This document shows positions 9,600 to 20,804 of a DNA stretch of 64,000 bases, piece after piece. How positions within the stretch are numbered: position 1 is the first letter of the stretch; each line of letters begins with the position of its first letter. This DNA comes from Lithodes maja. Its lineage: Eukaryota; Arthropoda; Malacostraca; Decapoda; Lithodidae. Below the pieces are notes generated by a model that had not been told where the DNA came from, searched no databases, and saw only the letters and a list, made by a program, of their open reading frames with translations. The position numbers and the translations under genes were made by a program. Location of the stretch: NCBI GenBank assembly GCA_037953745.1, contig JBAKBP010006555.1, positions 1 to 64,000 of the forward strand, given 5' to 3'.

Positions 9600-10950
9600 A
9601 ACAATACAGTACAAAGGAAACAATTTATTCATTTACAAATGCAGTCATTCGTAGGTTTTGGGGAAGGTGCTTGTCTAGGCGAACTTTAAAAGAATCAATG
9701 GTGTTGCAGTCTATAACATCTCGGGAAGCCCATTCCACAGATTGACAACTCAATTAAAGAAGAAGTTCTTAGATTCATCTGCAAACTTTGAGATCGTACA
9801 GGTTAGTCTGTCGTCTATGTCGTTAATGTAGATTAGGAAGAGAATTGGCACCAATACTGATCCTTGAGGTACACTGCTAGTTACATTGGTCCATGTCGAT
9901 GCTTTCCCATTTATGACTACTCTTTGCTTTCTTTCTCCGAGCCAGTTTTCTATCCAATTCAAAACATCGCCTTGTATTCGGTGCACTTTTAGCTTCATTA
10001 ATAAGCGTCTGTGCGGAACTTTATCAAAGGCTTTTTGGACGCCTTGTATTCGTTGCACTTTTAGCTTCATTAATAAGCGTCTGTGCGGAACTTTATCAAA
10101 GGCTTTTTGGAAGTCAACGTATATAATATTTACAGCTTTACTTTCGTCATATAGGTTAAGGATGTCATGGAGGAAGTCTAAAAGGTTGGTCAAGCAGGAA
10201 CGATTATTTCGAAAACCATATTTGGTATCCTTTAGTAATTTCTTTTTCTCCAGGTGGTTTACGAGGCTGTCTCTTATCAGAGTTTCTAGCATTTTATATA
10301 CAACATAGGTTAAGTTGATTGGGCGATAGTTACTAGGCAAGGATTTGCTGTCTTATTTAAATATCGGGGTAACGTTCGCGAGCTTCCACTCATCGGGCAC
10401 AATCCCAGTTGTCAAGGACTTATTGAATAGCAGTGTCAGTGATTTGGAGAGCTCACATTTAGCTTCTTTAAGAACTCTAGGAGAGATCGTATCAGGTCCA
10501 GGTGGTATATTTTCCTTGAGTTTATCTAAACATCTCAGTACCTCTCTTGCTGTAATGCTAATATTGCTAAGAGTATCCGAAATGTCTAGTTGTGCTGGTA
10601 ATGCTGTAGATATATTAGTAAGGTCTTCTGTTGTAAACACTGATGCAAAGAAGGTGTTGAGAGCATTGCTTCAACTTTAGTGGAGTCTCCATTTTCATCA
10701 ATTAACGGTCCTATCGTTGAAGTCACTACCTTCTTCTTCCTGATGTAACTATAAAATTCTTTCGGGTTTGTCTTGCTTTGATTTGCAACATGTATCTCTA
10801 GCGTGTTTTTACTTTGTTAAATTAACTTTTGTGGCTTTGCGTCCTAGATCTATGAATATCGCTATATTTGCCTGGTTATCAGAGATTTTTAATCTACATT
10901 AGCATTCTTTTTGGCAAGCAGACATTCCGCTATTTCTTTATTCCATCACT
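9600..10950 (-). mobile_element. CR1/Jockey-like LINE family F2, second copy, rearranged
   Basis: It encodes reverse transcriptase pieces on -: 10640-10353 (PPGPDTISPRVLKEAKCELS, NKSLTTGIVPDEWKLANVTP) and 10340-9750 (MPSNYRPINLT, YVDFQKAFDKVPHRRLLMKL, SSVPQGSVLVPILFLIYIND, SKFAD). An internal deletion joins SKFAD directly to ESKNFFFN, removing the catalytic second aspartate and about 170 residues compared with 2947-3990. A 72 bp in-frame tandem duplication repeats KAFDKVPHRRLLMKLKV. Linker remnants (NPKEFYSYIRKKKVV) extend to about 10950. Not functional. Confidence 0.8.
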
Positions 10951-12150
10951 TGAGCTTGGGAAGAGCTAAAGTTGGATAGTTCAGTGCATTAATTATTGAT
11001 GAAAGAGTGTTTGGCGAGTCGAAGAACAGATTTGGCTTGATTCCACTCTCCGAGGGTCCCCAGCCACGGAAGCAAAAATAATTCCATTTGAAATCAAAGA
11101 AGTACTGCCGGAGAGCCTCCCAGACAGCAGCGCCTAAGTGCCACAAGCACCGCCGGCTGGGAGGATTGGGTGGCCATACTGGAGAGATAGGACAGGTGAC
11201 AGAGATAGGTTTATGGTCGGAGGAGCCCAAAAGGAGAGAAAAGATTTATAGTATAAGCGGAAGGGTTAGAGGTTAGAAATAAGTCAAGAATGTTGGGCCG
11301 ATCTCCGAAACGATCCGGGATACAGGTGGGTTGCTGGACTAACTGCTCTAGGTTGCTTAGGATAGAAAAGATGAAGGCTTGTTCACCAGGTTGGTCAGTG
11401 GAAACAGAGGAGAGCCATTGGCGGTGGTGAACGTTGAAATCTCCTAAGATGAAGATTTACGCGAAAGGAGAGATGGATAGAATGTGTTCCACTTTAGAAG
11501 TTAGATAGTTGATGAATTTTGGATAGTCAGTAGAATTAGGGGAGAGATAAACAGCGCAGAAATATTTAGTTTGAAAGTGAAAAGAAAGCTTTAGCCAGAG
11601 AGTTAATAGAACTAATAGAGCGCTTGACAGATCAGCATTATTTATTAACCCATTCGTAGCGGGGGCGGACCTAAGTCCGCCTCCAATTTGCAGCAAGTTA
11701 GGAGCATTATTAAGGCTTTTAAAGGGTTAAAATTGAGTGCAAATGGCCGGGAGCACAGCGGGCCAGACAGCCGACTCCCAGGGCTTACCGCCGCCCACTG
11801 ACTCATGTTCCCTCTGTTCTCGAGAGGCCGGCAGCGTTGCCAGTAGTGGGAAAATATATGCCGCTATACGCTAAACTCCCATGTTGGTGGTAACACTGCC
11901 TGAGAACGACGAGTGCTACGTAGCTCGTTCTGGTCTCATTTTGAAGCTTTTAGCGCCTAGTTTTTTGCTGAATACATTTCTTTTCATGCAGATACTTGAT
12001 TTATCATTCAGGAGGGCCTGAATATGCCCAAATAAGCCCAAACCCCCCGCTCGACAAGGGTTAATAACAACGGCGGATCGAGAGAGAGGAACGGATATTA
12101 GGTAGCCTCCAGTAATGTCTAATAACAAATTCCTTTGATGAGCCACGATA
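10951..12150 (-). mobile_element. Jockey-like LINE endonuclease segment with nested TTAA MITE
   Basis: On - the frame reads AHQRNLLLDITGG...SRSAVVIN before the MITE at 11645-12064 and NADLSSALLVLL...FCAVYLSPNSTDYPKFINYL after it, then LSSVSTDQPGEQAFIFSIL, CIPDRFGDRPNILDLFLTSNP and PLGSSDHKPISVTCPISPVW. The SSDH block is the catalytic SDH of the apurinic-type endonuclease; the GDFN block has decayed. No reverse transcriptase follows in this copy; the next DNA is the F2 LINE. Confidence 0.8.
11645..12064. mobile_element. TTAA MITE (piggyBac-type ends) inside a LINE
   Basis: The element starts TTAACCCATTCGTAGCGGGG and ends GCGGGGGG-type complement followed by GGGTTAA. Outer ~25 bp are imperfect inverted repeats. 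TTAA flanks both sides and the LINE reading frame is continuous if the element plus one TTAA is removed, which proves insertion. TTAA target and CCC terminal bases are piggyBac hallmarks. There is no transposase frame. The inner part contains GGAGGGCCTGAATATGCCC and GTCCGCCTCC blocks of unknown role. Confidence 0.75.
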
Positions 12151-12600
12151 TTAATTAAGATTGGAGTAAGGCTTCGTTACCAGTGCAACTAGTGTTTTAC
12201 TCTAATATTAAAAAGGGTCCAAAATCTTCCAGCTATTAATTATTCTCCAGTGAGAAATAATTTGTATGCTATTGAAAAACGCATAAGAAGTACTAGTGAA
12301 CATCTATTAGTAGTAGAAGTACTGAGTGTTGACAGAAGAGAGAGATTAAATTGATTAAAAAAATAAAAGCACTAGTGACATGCCTTTTATAAAAGGAAGT
12401 ACTTGAGTGAATCTATACTAGCTTATTTTATGCAATTTGAAACGCAAGAAAAGTACTAGTGAGAGAGAGAGAGTAAGAGGATAGGATAAAGAGAGAGAGA
12501 GAAAGAGGACACACACACCCACCAGACGTCCTTGTAGTCCACACGACCATAAAACAGTAAAAAGTGTCACCAAGTAAAATATTCAGTAAAACCTCTGCTG
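12151..12600. other. AT-rich spacer with short GA tract
   Basis: No gene is visible. The phrase AGTACTAGTGA or close variants recurs several times between 12290 and 12460. A GAGA-rich tract lies at 12460-12510. Confidence 0.5.
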
Positions 12601-13878
12601 ATGATGTTGCTAATGTTGTGGTACTGTTATATAGCTGTTGTTGTTGGTTTGGTGGTGGTTGTGGTGTTGGTATTGGTGGTGGTAATGATGTTGTTTGTGG
12701 TGGGTGGTGGTGTTGTTGGTGATGGTGGTGTTGTTGGTGGTGGTGGTGATGTTGTTGTTGGTGGTGGTGTTGTTGTTGGTACTGGTGGTGTTGTTGATGT
12801 TGCTGCTGGTGTTGTTGTTGGTGGTGGTGTTGTCATTGGTGGTGGTGGTGGTTTTGTTGTTGGTATTGGTGGTGGTAATGATGTTGTTGTTGGTGTTGTT
12901 GTTGATGTTGCTGCTGGTGTTGTTGTTGGTGGTGGTGGTGGTTGTGTTGTTGGTATTGGTGGTGGTAATGATGTTGTTGGTGGTGGTGGTGTTGTTGATG
13001 TTGCTGCTGGTGTTGTTGTTGGTGGTGTTGTCATTGGTGGTGGTGTTGTTGTTGGTGGTGGTGGTGATGATGTTGTTGGTGGTGTTGCTGCTGGTGTTGT
13101 TGTTGGTGGTAGTGTTGTCATTGGTGGTGGTGGTGTTACTGCTGCTGTTGTTGGTGGTGGTGGTGGTGATGTTGGTGGTGTTGTTGTTGGTGGTGATGAT
13201 GTTGTTGGTGGTGTTGCTGCTGGTGTTGTTGGTGGTGGTGATATTGTTGTTGGTGGTGATATTGTTGTTGGTGGTGGTGGTGATGTTGGTGATGATATTG
13301 TTGTTGTTGGTGGTGGTGGTGTGGTTGTTGATGTTGCTGCTGGTGTTGTTGTTGGTGGTGGTGTTATCATTGGTGGTGGTGTTGTTGTTGTTGTTGTTGT
13401 TGGTAGTGGTGATGTTTTTGGTGGTGATATTGTTGGTGGTGATGTTGTTGTTGTTGGTGGTGATGATGTTGTTGTTGGTGATGTTGTTGTTGGTGGTGTT
13501 GCTGCTGGTGGTGTTGTCATTGGTGGTGGTGGTGGTGTTGTTCGTGGTGTTGTTGTTGGTAGTGGAGGTGCTGTTGGTGGTGGTGTTATTGTTGTTGGTG
13601 GTTGTTGTTGTTGATGGTGGTGGCATTGATTTTGGTGGTGGACCTGGTGGTAATGTTGTTGTTGGTGGTGGTGTTGTTGGTAATATTGTTGTTATGGTTG
13701 TTCTTGGGGCTGGGGGTGGTGGTGGTGGTAGTGATGATGTTCTTGGTGGTGGCGGTGTGTTTCTTGGTGGTGGTGTTTTTGGTAGTAGTTTTGTTATGGT
13801 TGTTCTTGGTGGTGGTGGTGGCGGTAGTGATGATGTTGTTGTTGATGGTGGTGGTGATTATGTTGGTGTTGGTGGTGG

Positions 13879-13909
<31 letters not shown>

Positions 13910-14079
13910 GATGATGTTGTTGCTGGTGGTTTTGTTGTTGGTGGTGGTGTTGTTCTTGGTGGTGGTGGTATTGTTCTTGGTGGTGGTGGTATTGTTGTTG
14001 GTGGTGGTGGTGGTGTTTTTCTTGGTGGTGGTGGTGGTGGTGTTGTTGTTACTGTTGGTGGTGGTGGTGTTCCTCTTGG

Positions 14080-14110
<31 letters not shown>

Positions 14111-14134
14111 GTTCTTGTTGTTAGTGGTAGTGGT

Positions 14135-14176
<42 letters not shown>

Positions 14177-14180
14177 GGTC
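12601..14180. repeat. 1.6 kb GGT/GTT trinucleotide-type array
   Basis: Almost only G and T on +, built from GGT, GTT and GAT units with occasional GCT. The last 50 bp are pure (GTT)n. Because the unit is three bases, long frames open on both strands (Gly/Val, Leu/Val, Thr/Asn, Pro/Thr), but they have no domain, no consistent start and homopolymeric composition, so I do not call genes. G runs are short, so quadruplex formation is possible but not striking. Confidence 0.9.
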
Positions 14181-14270
14181 CCTACGCTGCCTGGGCGAAC
14201 CGCACCGAGACCCTACGGAAGGCCATGGCCGAGATTGGGGTTTCCCACAGGGCTCTCAAGGAGTGTAGAT
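14181..14270 (+). other. Possible coding remnant after the array
   Basis: A GC-rich, non-repetitive stretch reads PYAAWANRTETLRKAMAEIG then VSHRALKECR in the frame that crosses the end of the trinucleotide array. Codon composition differs sharply from the surroundings. I do not recognise the protein. It could be a captured exon or an accidental frame. Confidence 0.3.
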
Positions 14271-14743
14271 TATGTTGTTGGTGTAAATTATTGTCTTCTA
14301 TGATGTGTTTAATAGTATGGGGTGCTGTATTATATCCTGGACAGGCGTCACCGACGGAGTCATCCAGTTTCTTCTGATATTTCAGAAGAGCTGGATGGTG
14401 CCCACATCTCAGCCTGGCCAGGTGGACTCTGTCCTCGCGAGGAAGGGAGGACTCAGAAGAATGGATTTCAAAGTTTGATGCTGCGGCAGTAACTGTTCAC
14501 ATGACTCTGCCTCCTCATGGTTACTGGTATACGAAGGAACACCGACTATTCCTTTCAGTGACTTGTTAATAGCTAAGGCAAAAGTTTTAAAAATACTTGT
14601 TGAGGAAGTCTTACAATTATTCCAAAGTGAGAGTCCAAAATTTGGCTTGCAAATCGCATAATGTAAAAATATAAGTGCCTTTTTATTGACATGTTTAACA
14701 TTTCTAATGATTGTATTAAACCTTTAATCCAATTGTTTTATCC
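14271..14743. other. Unassigned unique-looking DNA
   Basis: No frame, tandem repeat or known element is visible. Confidence 0.4.
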
Positions 14744-15124
14744 TTAAGGGGGGTCACTTCTTTTTTTTCTTTCTCTCCTTTTCTCTCTTTCTCTGGCTTG
14801 TATCCATTCGGCCCCATTCAGCCAACTGTGTTAAGACTTTTATCCCCATCCAGGTGGCGATATCTTCCTGGCGAGCGATAGCGAGCCAGCATTGTATGGA
14901 GAGGTCCGGCTTCGCCGGAGAAATTTTTATATCGAAAAATGTACAAATTTAACTTGCTCTCAAAACAAAAATATATATATGTTGACTCGCTACCGCTCAC
15001 CAGGAAAATATTGACACCTGGATGGGGGTAAACGTCTTAAAACAGTAGGCTGAATGGGGGCAAATGGATACAAGCCAAAGAGAGAGGGAGAGAAAGAGAA
15101 AACAAGTGAGGTGAGCTCCCTCAA
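14744..15124. mobile_element. TTAA-bounded palindromic element (family C), copy 2
   Basis: It aligns end to end with the copy at 806-1189: TTAAGGGGGGTCACTTC at the left, the TCCGGC-TTC-GCCGGA hairpin in the centre, GAGGTGAGCTCCC at the right. The right TTAA has mutated to TCAA. Noncoding. Confidence 0.8.
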
Positions 15125-15638
15125 CTAAAACACCTGATTTTTGTGTGATCTATTGAACAACGCATGTAGTTATAGTTATAGTAGTCATAGTTAATGAGCC
15201 AGGACAAAAGATAACTTTACAATACATCAAACTAAGTAACTATATTTTACAAATTAATATGCATAAATATGAGGTAATAATTTTTAAAGTACTTAGAAAA
15301 CAGGGTGTATTACGTTAGGTTAGATTAAGTAGGCTAGGTTAAGTTAAGTTAGGTAGGTTTGATCTGGATATTATTTTGGTTTATAAAGAAATATGCAATT
15401 ATAAACATGAATAATTCCTTTTTGTACCGGTAAACTCACCGTCGCGTACATCCCTCCCTCTCTCTCCTTCCAGGTTGATTTATGTAACCTTCATAGTTAT
15501 AGATCACTTACACTGAATTAATTAACCTTTAAAGGAGTACCAATTCTCCCACAAATGTTTCACCCTTATGAATACGCCCTTTTCACACTAGATCTATGGA
15601 CTATGAAGCTATCTACACTTTAAAGATCGTGTGAGCAA
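15125..15638. other. AT-rich spacer with TTAGG-like phrases
   Basis: No gene is visible. At 15311-15362 the words TTAGGTTAG, GGTTAAGTTAAG and TTAGGTAGG recur, a degenerate echo of the arthropod telomere unit TTAGG, but there is no true array. Confidence 0.4.
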
Positions 15639-15745
15639 TATCCATCCATCCATCCATCCATATACTCAGGCCCAATCCCACCTTTTCCCATTTTTCTTTT
15701 TCTGGGGGTGGCCGACTCAAGACAGAGCAATTAAGAACACAAAAC
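15639..15745 (-). mobile_element. 3' UTR fragment of the RTE-like LINE
   Basis: On - it reads CTTGAGTCGGCCACCCCCAG, then GGGATTGGGCCTGAGTATAT, then GGAT repeats. This matches the 3' end of the element at 4066-4455. It is a very short, 5'-truncated copy with its tandem tail. Confidence 0.7.
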
Positions 15746-16440
15746 CTTCAACGAAAATGGCACGCATAAAATGTGTGTAATCATAGTTTTTTGTTATATT
15801 TTGAATACTCTTTCTGGTCTTTTGAACACATAAATATTGAATAGTGTTTTCCAAATAATGAGACTTTCTAAAATGTTTTCATATTTAAATGTTTGAAATA
15901 TGTACCAATTTTACTCAATTTTCCTGGGGAGATTGTAGACACCAATCGAAGAGGGCCATACCCAGAGGCCTCCTTATAGGAATTACTGACTCTTGTTTCA
16001 TTTGTTAGGCTTCCCTTACTTATATTGTTTGTGTCTCATTTACATAGGGAGTAATCCAGCTAGCTCTCACAAACACCTCCTCTCCTCATATGTTTATATA
16101 TATATTGGTATGTGTACATTTTCCATGAGCAAGCGATGTGTGTGTATACCTACAATCTTCCCAATTTACGAAATAAGCGTAATAAGCGTAATCAATTCAT
16201 AATAGCTTGAAATGTCTCAAAATTATTGGTTGCTATATAACTTTAGTATGTAAAATGTATAGAAAAGGTAAAATATGTTATTTACAAAATAAATCTACTG
16301 TATCATTAAGTGTAATAAATAAATAATAGCATCATTACAGGTAAGAAAGTGGCCTGGAGGTAGCTAACATGGCCAACCTGAGTATCAGCCATAGTTGAGT
16401 AGTAACGGAGAGCTTACCTCACTACACTTCCCTGGATTAG
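15746..16440. other. AT-rich spacer
   Basis: No supported feature; short open frames have no recognisable similarity. Confidence 0.4.
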
Positions 16441-16469
16441 CAAGCTCTGCCGCCTCCACCTCTTCTACT

Positions 16470-17112
16470 TCCATGTTCTTCAGGGTTCTGTCCTATATCC
16501 AATTTTCTTTCTAATATTCATTAATGATCTACTCAACTGTACCTCTAATCCAATTCACTCCTATGCTGATAACTCTACCGTAACCTTACACTATTCAACT
16601 AGTTTCCCACATTCCCACAATGACCCACCATGCAATCACTCCAAAACTCACGCGATGAGGCCATAGCATACCCACCTTCTGACCTATCAACTATTTCCGA
16701 TTGGGGCAGAAAATATCTCTTTACTGTTAATGCTTCCATTACCCCATTTCTCCATCTATCTACCCATCACCATCTTCCCCACGACTATTCCTTATTCTTC
16801 AACAGTACACAGATCAACCCTTCATCTTCTTTCAGTATTCTTGGTGTTTCCTTTTCTCCTGACCTTTCTTGGAAAGATCATATTACCACTCTTGCTAAAT
16901 CAGCTTCCCAGAAGTTAGGTCTGCTCAACCGTCTCAGTGAGCTCTACACCTACGCACAGCTTCTTGCTCTGTATAGGTGGACAGTGCGCCCATGTATCGA
17001 GTACTGTTGAGTCAAAAACAGTTTGTCTCATTAACTCACTTCCTCTTACTAATTCCCTACAACCTCTCTCTACACGTCGCAATGTTGCATCTCTCTCACT
17101 CTTCTACCGCTA
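16470..17112 (+). pseudogene. Jockey-like LINE F3 reverse transcriptase fragment
   Basis: It reads LQGSVLYPIFFLIFINDLLN, NPIHSYADNSTVTLHYST, then (frame changes) STISDWGRKYLFTVNAS, FSILGVSFSPDLSWKDHI and LYRWTVRPCIEYC. The catalytic pair reads AD-N instead of ADD, so it is mutated even apart from frameshifts. It is cut at 17112 by the RTE 3' UTR fragment. Confidence 0.75.
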
Positions 17113-17475
17113 TTAGGGGTCGGGCGCAAGTTGGACTAGATAATAGTCCATCAGGCGCCTGGCCCGGCCCGGGGAGACAGTTTATATGAAGGGTGCGCCT
17201 GGAAGTGTGGTGGGCGGGCTTGTGGTTTCGCTCTGCTGCATGTCTGCCTGCCGAGATCGGAACCTGTCCGGGTGGTTGGGGACCGGGGGAGGGACCTTGG
17301 TGATCCTGGTCTCTGGGTCTTCTGGATGACCTAGATGTGTGTGAATCTGTATTTTGTTTTTTTGTATGTTCATTGTTTTCTGTTGTGTTGTCCCTATTCT
17401 GGCTCTGTCTTGAGTCCCCCCTCCCCCCAAAAAAAAAGAGGAAAAGTGGGGATTGGGCCTGAGTATATAGAATAG
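17113..17475 (+). mobile_element. 3' UTR of the RTE-like LINE, solo copy
   Basis: About 360 bp closely matching 4070-4455: GGGGTCGGGCGCAAGTTGGAC, then CATCAGGCGCCTGGCCCGG, then TGTCTGCCTGCCGAGATCGG, ending GATTGGGCCTGAGTATATAG. It is a 5'-truncated insertion into the F3 LINE. Noncoding despite small open frames. Confidence 0.8.
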
Positions 17476-17639
17476 AATATTCGTGTCGCAATTTCTGATT
17501 CATCTCAAGCTTATAAAAAGGTGCATTAACACGAATTAATTAAACATAATTCCAGGATAGAACTGAATATTAAAAACTATCATAAAATAGATAGATTTTT
17601 TTTTTAAACATTCCTGAGTACTGTATATTGAAATGGTTG

Positions 17640-18345
17640 AATCCAGAAGCGAGTTTAAGCAAGCACTAAAACAATATATGCAAAATGGAAATATATAAAT
17701 AATATTATGTAAGTCATTTATTGATTAATTTCGATTAAATATAATTAGGATCAATTTTGGAAGGAAGTTAATAACAAAAGAGGTCAAACAAAAATTACGA
17801 ATAATATTGATGGTCAATCTGATCCTGATAAATTAAAAATATATTTTATAATATGTATTTATTACATATCAATAAATACTGATTTGATCGGAAAAGATGA
17901 TATTCCGAATAAGTTTAACGAGAAGTAGAAAAAGGGCCTGAAAATGAATGTTGTAATCTTACATATTTCATTGAAGCGAGCCATTTGTAAATTATGTGTT
18001 GGTGTTGGGCATATGATGGATTAATACAACTTTTTCTTGTAGATACATATCGGCTAGCGTACTTAAAGTCTGCCTTAGCCATTGTTATTTACCGACTGAT
18101 ATACTAAAGGAGGATATATATTACAAACCGTTAAATATATAAAAGGTAATGTCACTTTATCTAATAACCACATACCTCTTATGCAGTCATCCAGCTTATT
18201 AACAATGTTAGAAAATAACATTTTGGATATATTTGATGAAAAAGTTTATTTAAACCATACACGAGTTGGCTTTAGAGATTGAGTGTCAATAACTGATGCA
18301 TGTTTTGTTTGAAAACAATAAATAAATATATAATTATACTGTAGG

Positions 18346-18393
<48 letters not shown>

Positions 18394-18790
18394 TTACTCT
18401 CATAACAATTAATAATTAATATCTCCAAGGCGTTTGATTATTAATTACATAACAAATTACTGTAGTGGATAAGGGAGTCCCAGTGGACGTAGTGGACTTG
18501 TTTATGCACTATAGTATCTCAGGAATCAATTAGCTAAAGTGATATGAAAGGAGCACCAAGAATCCTTTTGTTATGTAAAGAGGGGAGTAAGGCAGGGAGG
18601 AATAATGTCTCCTTTATTACTCAAGCTACAGTATATACATATGATATATTAGCAAACAAATTCAACGTGAATCAAGGGCGTATTCTAGGTATAACTGACA
18701 TTAATGCAAGCAGACGATATTGCTCACAAACGTAATGCTATGGAAAATTATATATTTAACTGAAACTGGAATTAGAAGAGCATGTTCTTA
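17640..18790 (+). pseudogene. Strongly decayed LINE reverse transcriptase
   Basis: With many stops and shifts, the order of recognisable blocks is EVNNKRGQTKITNNIDGQS, then LNHTRVGFRD near 18260, then ISKAFD near 18425, then KRGVRQGGIMSPLLLKL near 18590, then ADDIAH near 18715. This is the reverse transcriptase motif order with a G-RQGG-MSPLL grip typical of some LINEs. The clade is unclear. It is the oldest LINE relic in the window. Confidence 0.6.
18351..18384. repeat. (TA)n microsatellite
   Basis: Uninterrupted TA dinucleotides inside the decayed LINE. Confidence 0.9.
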
Positions 18791-18964
18791 TGAATAAACT
18801 AAAGACAAAATTAATGGTAAACAAATTGTCTAGCAATACTATATAATTAGGCACTGATGATCTTGATTTAAGGGATTGAGCCAGAGCGTGGGGGTGGTGA
18901 CGTCACCCAGCCACAGGTACTGTACCTGTGCATGGGTCAAACATGTAGTTCCTTAACCCTGACC

Positions 18965-18998
18965 CTGATGATGTCTTCAGAGAATAGACGAAAGGTTG

Positions 18999-18999
<1 letters not shown>
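18965..18999 (+). ncRNA. Hammerhead-ribozyme-like motif 1
   Basis: CTGATGA is followed by an unpaired T, GTC, an 11-base loop, GAC and GAAAG. That is the hammerhead order: core 1, stem II, core 2. The terminal C of GAAAC is replaced by G. Stems I and III are not convincing, so activity is doubtful. Hammerheads of this kind are known from Penelope-like retroelements. Confidence 0.4.

Positions 19000-19000
<1 letters not shown>

Positions 19001-19069
<69 letters not shown>
19001..19069. repeat. (TA)n microsatellite
   Basis: About 34 uninterrupted TA units directly after hammerhead-like motif 1. Confidence 0.9.
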
Positions 19070-19071
<2 letters not shown>

Positions 19072-19219
19072 GACTCGCAGGAAAATATATATCATCATAT
19101 TGGTAGTTAAATCCCACTTAATATAGCTAATGATCTTTCTGAGATAGATGTGGAAGAACAACACAAAGGTTAACATAAAGAACATCATCATTAGGACGAA
19201 CATCATCAAGGCTCCAAAC

Positions 19220-19248
19220 GTTTCGGCGATGATTTATGCCATCATCAG
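19220..19248 (-). ncRNA. Hammerhead-ribozyme-like motif 2
   Basis: On - it reads CTGATGA, T, GGC, loop, GCC, GAAAC followed by GTTTGGAGCC. Both conserved cores are intact and stem II (GGC/GCC) closes next to GAAAC. It is a better match than motif 1. No Penelope reverse transcriptase or GIY-YIG domain is visible beside it. Confidence 0.5.
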
Positions 19249-19409
19249 TGTTTTATGTAAAACTATCAAAATGGGTGAGGGCTGGTCCTTTCCAGAGTGA
19301 GGTTGGCATCCTCTACCCAACCTTAGTCGTTTCTGGCTGTCTCTTTTACTGTCCTACTTTTTCCTTTTAGGGGCAAGTGGCTAGGAATCCTCCTCCCCTT
19401 GTAAATTCA

Positions 19410-20804
19410 CCTAGCATTTTTATTTAACAAGTCTTTAGAAACAGGTTTAGTTCCAGAAGCTTGGAAGCTTGCAAATGTAGTTCCGATCTTCAAAAAAGGT
19501 GATCAATCGATAGCATCCAATTACCGTCCCATTAGTCTCGCATCAATCATAGGAAAGTTGCTAGAGTCTATTATTGCTAGGAAAATTAGAAGCCACTTAG
19601 ACAAATTTAACTTAATAAATTCTTCTCAGCATGGATTCACTCGGGGACGTTCTTGCCTTACTAATTTGCTTAGCTTTTTCTCAGAGGTATATGAAGCAGT
19701 AGATAGTGACAAGTCATATGATATTATTTATTTAGATTTCAGTAAAGCTTTCGACAGAGTCCCTCATGAGAGATTGATGAGAAAGGTTGAGGCACATGGA
19801 ATAGGAGGATCGTTGTTGGGATGGATTAGGTCATGGCTAATTGGTAGGAAACAGAGAGTCAGCATAAATGGTACCAAGTCAGAGTGGGGAGCAGTCAAAA
19901 GTGGTGTCCCCCAGGGATCGGTATTAGGTCCCCTGTTGTTTCTTATATACATAAATGACCTAGATTTAGGTATAACTAGTAGGATAAGTAAATTCGCAGA
20001 CGATACTAAAATGGGGAGATCAATTGATTCAGATAGCGATATAGAGTGCCTCCAAAGGGATCTAGATACCTTACATGAATGGTCAGTAAATTGGCAGATG
20101 AAGTTTAACATTGACAAATGCAAGGTATTAAAGATAGGGAAGATGCATACAAATGTTAAATATAAACTAGCTAATTTAGAATTAGAAAATTCAGACTGTG
20201 AGAAAGATCTAGGTGTGTTTGTTAGCAATGATTTGAAGCCTAGAAAACAGTGTATAAGCGTTCGTAATAAGGCAAACAGGATTCTCGGGTTCATCTCTAG
20301 GAGTGTGAGTAACAGAACTGCTGATGTTATCTTAAAACTTTACTTGTCATTAGTGAGACCCCATATGGATTATGCGCTGTCCAATTTTGGTGTCCTTATT
20401 ACAGAATGGACATAGATTCATTGGAGAGAGTACAGCGTAGAATGACAAAAATGATCCATAATATTAGAAATCTTTCGTATGAAGAAAGGTTGAAGAAATT
20501 AGGTTTACATTCGTTAGAGAGACGCAGAGTTAGAGGGGATATGATAGAGGTGTTCAAGTGGGTTAGTGGGATTAACAAAGGGGACATGACAAATGTACTA
20601 AAGCTCAGTGATAGCGAAAGAACTCGTACCAATGGTTTCAAATTAGATAAATTTCGTTTCAGAAAAGATATAGGCAAATATTGGTTTGGTAACAGAGTTG
20701 TAGATGGGTGGAATGGACTACCAAGTGCTATAGTGGGGTCTAAAACGGTAGGGAGCTTTAAGATAAAATTGGATAAGCATATGGACGAGAAGGGTTGGGT
20801 GTGA
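19410..20804 (+). pseudogene. CR1-like reverse transcriptase, one frameshift
   Basis: The first frame (to 20415) holds NYRPISLASIIGKLLES, YLDFSKAFDRVPHERLM, SGVPQGSVLGPLLFLIYIND and ISKFADDTKM with the catalytic aspartates. An extra base in TATGCGCTGTCC near 20375, compared with TATGCTGTCC in other copies, shifts the frame; the C-terminal 132 codons (MDIDSLERVQRRMTKMIHN to KHMDEKGWV) follow at 20406-20804. Apart from that single base the frame is clean. The N-terminal endonuclease is missing. Confidence 0.85.

Noticed and set aside
12601..14377. Frames of up to 560 codons of Val/Leu, Gly/Val, Thr/Asn or Pro/Thr
   Set aside because: They arise in several registers and on both strands because the array has a three-base unit. 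No domain, start context or splice structure supports a protein.
15311..15362. Interstitial telomere repeat (TTAGG)n
   Set aside because: Only degenerate words are present, no run of three or more perfect units; the same holds at 35145-35165 and 35310-35330.
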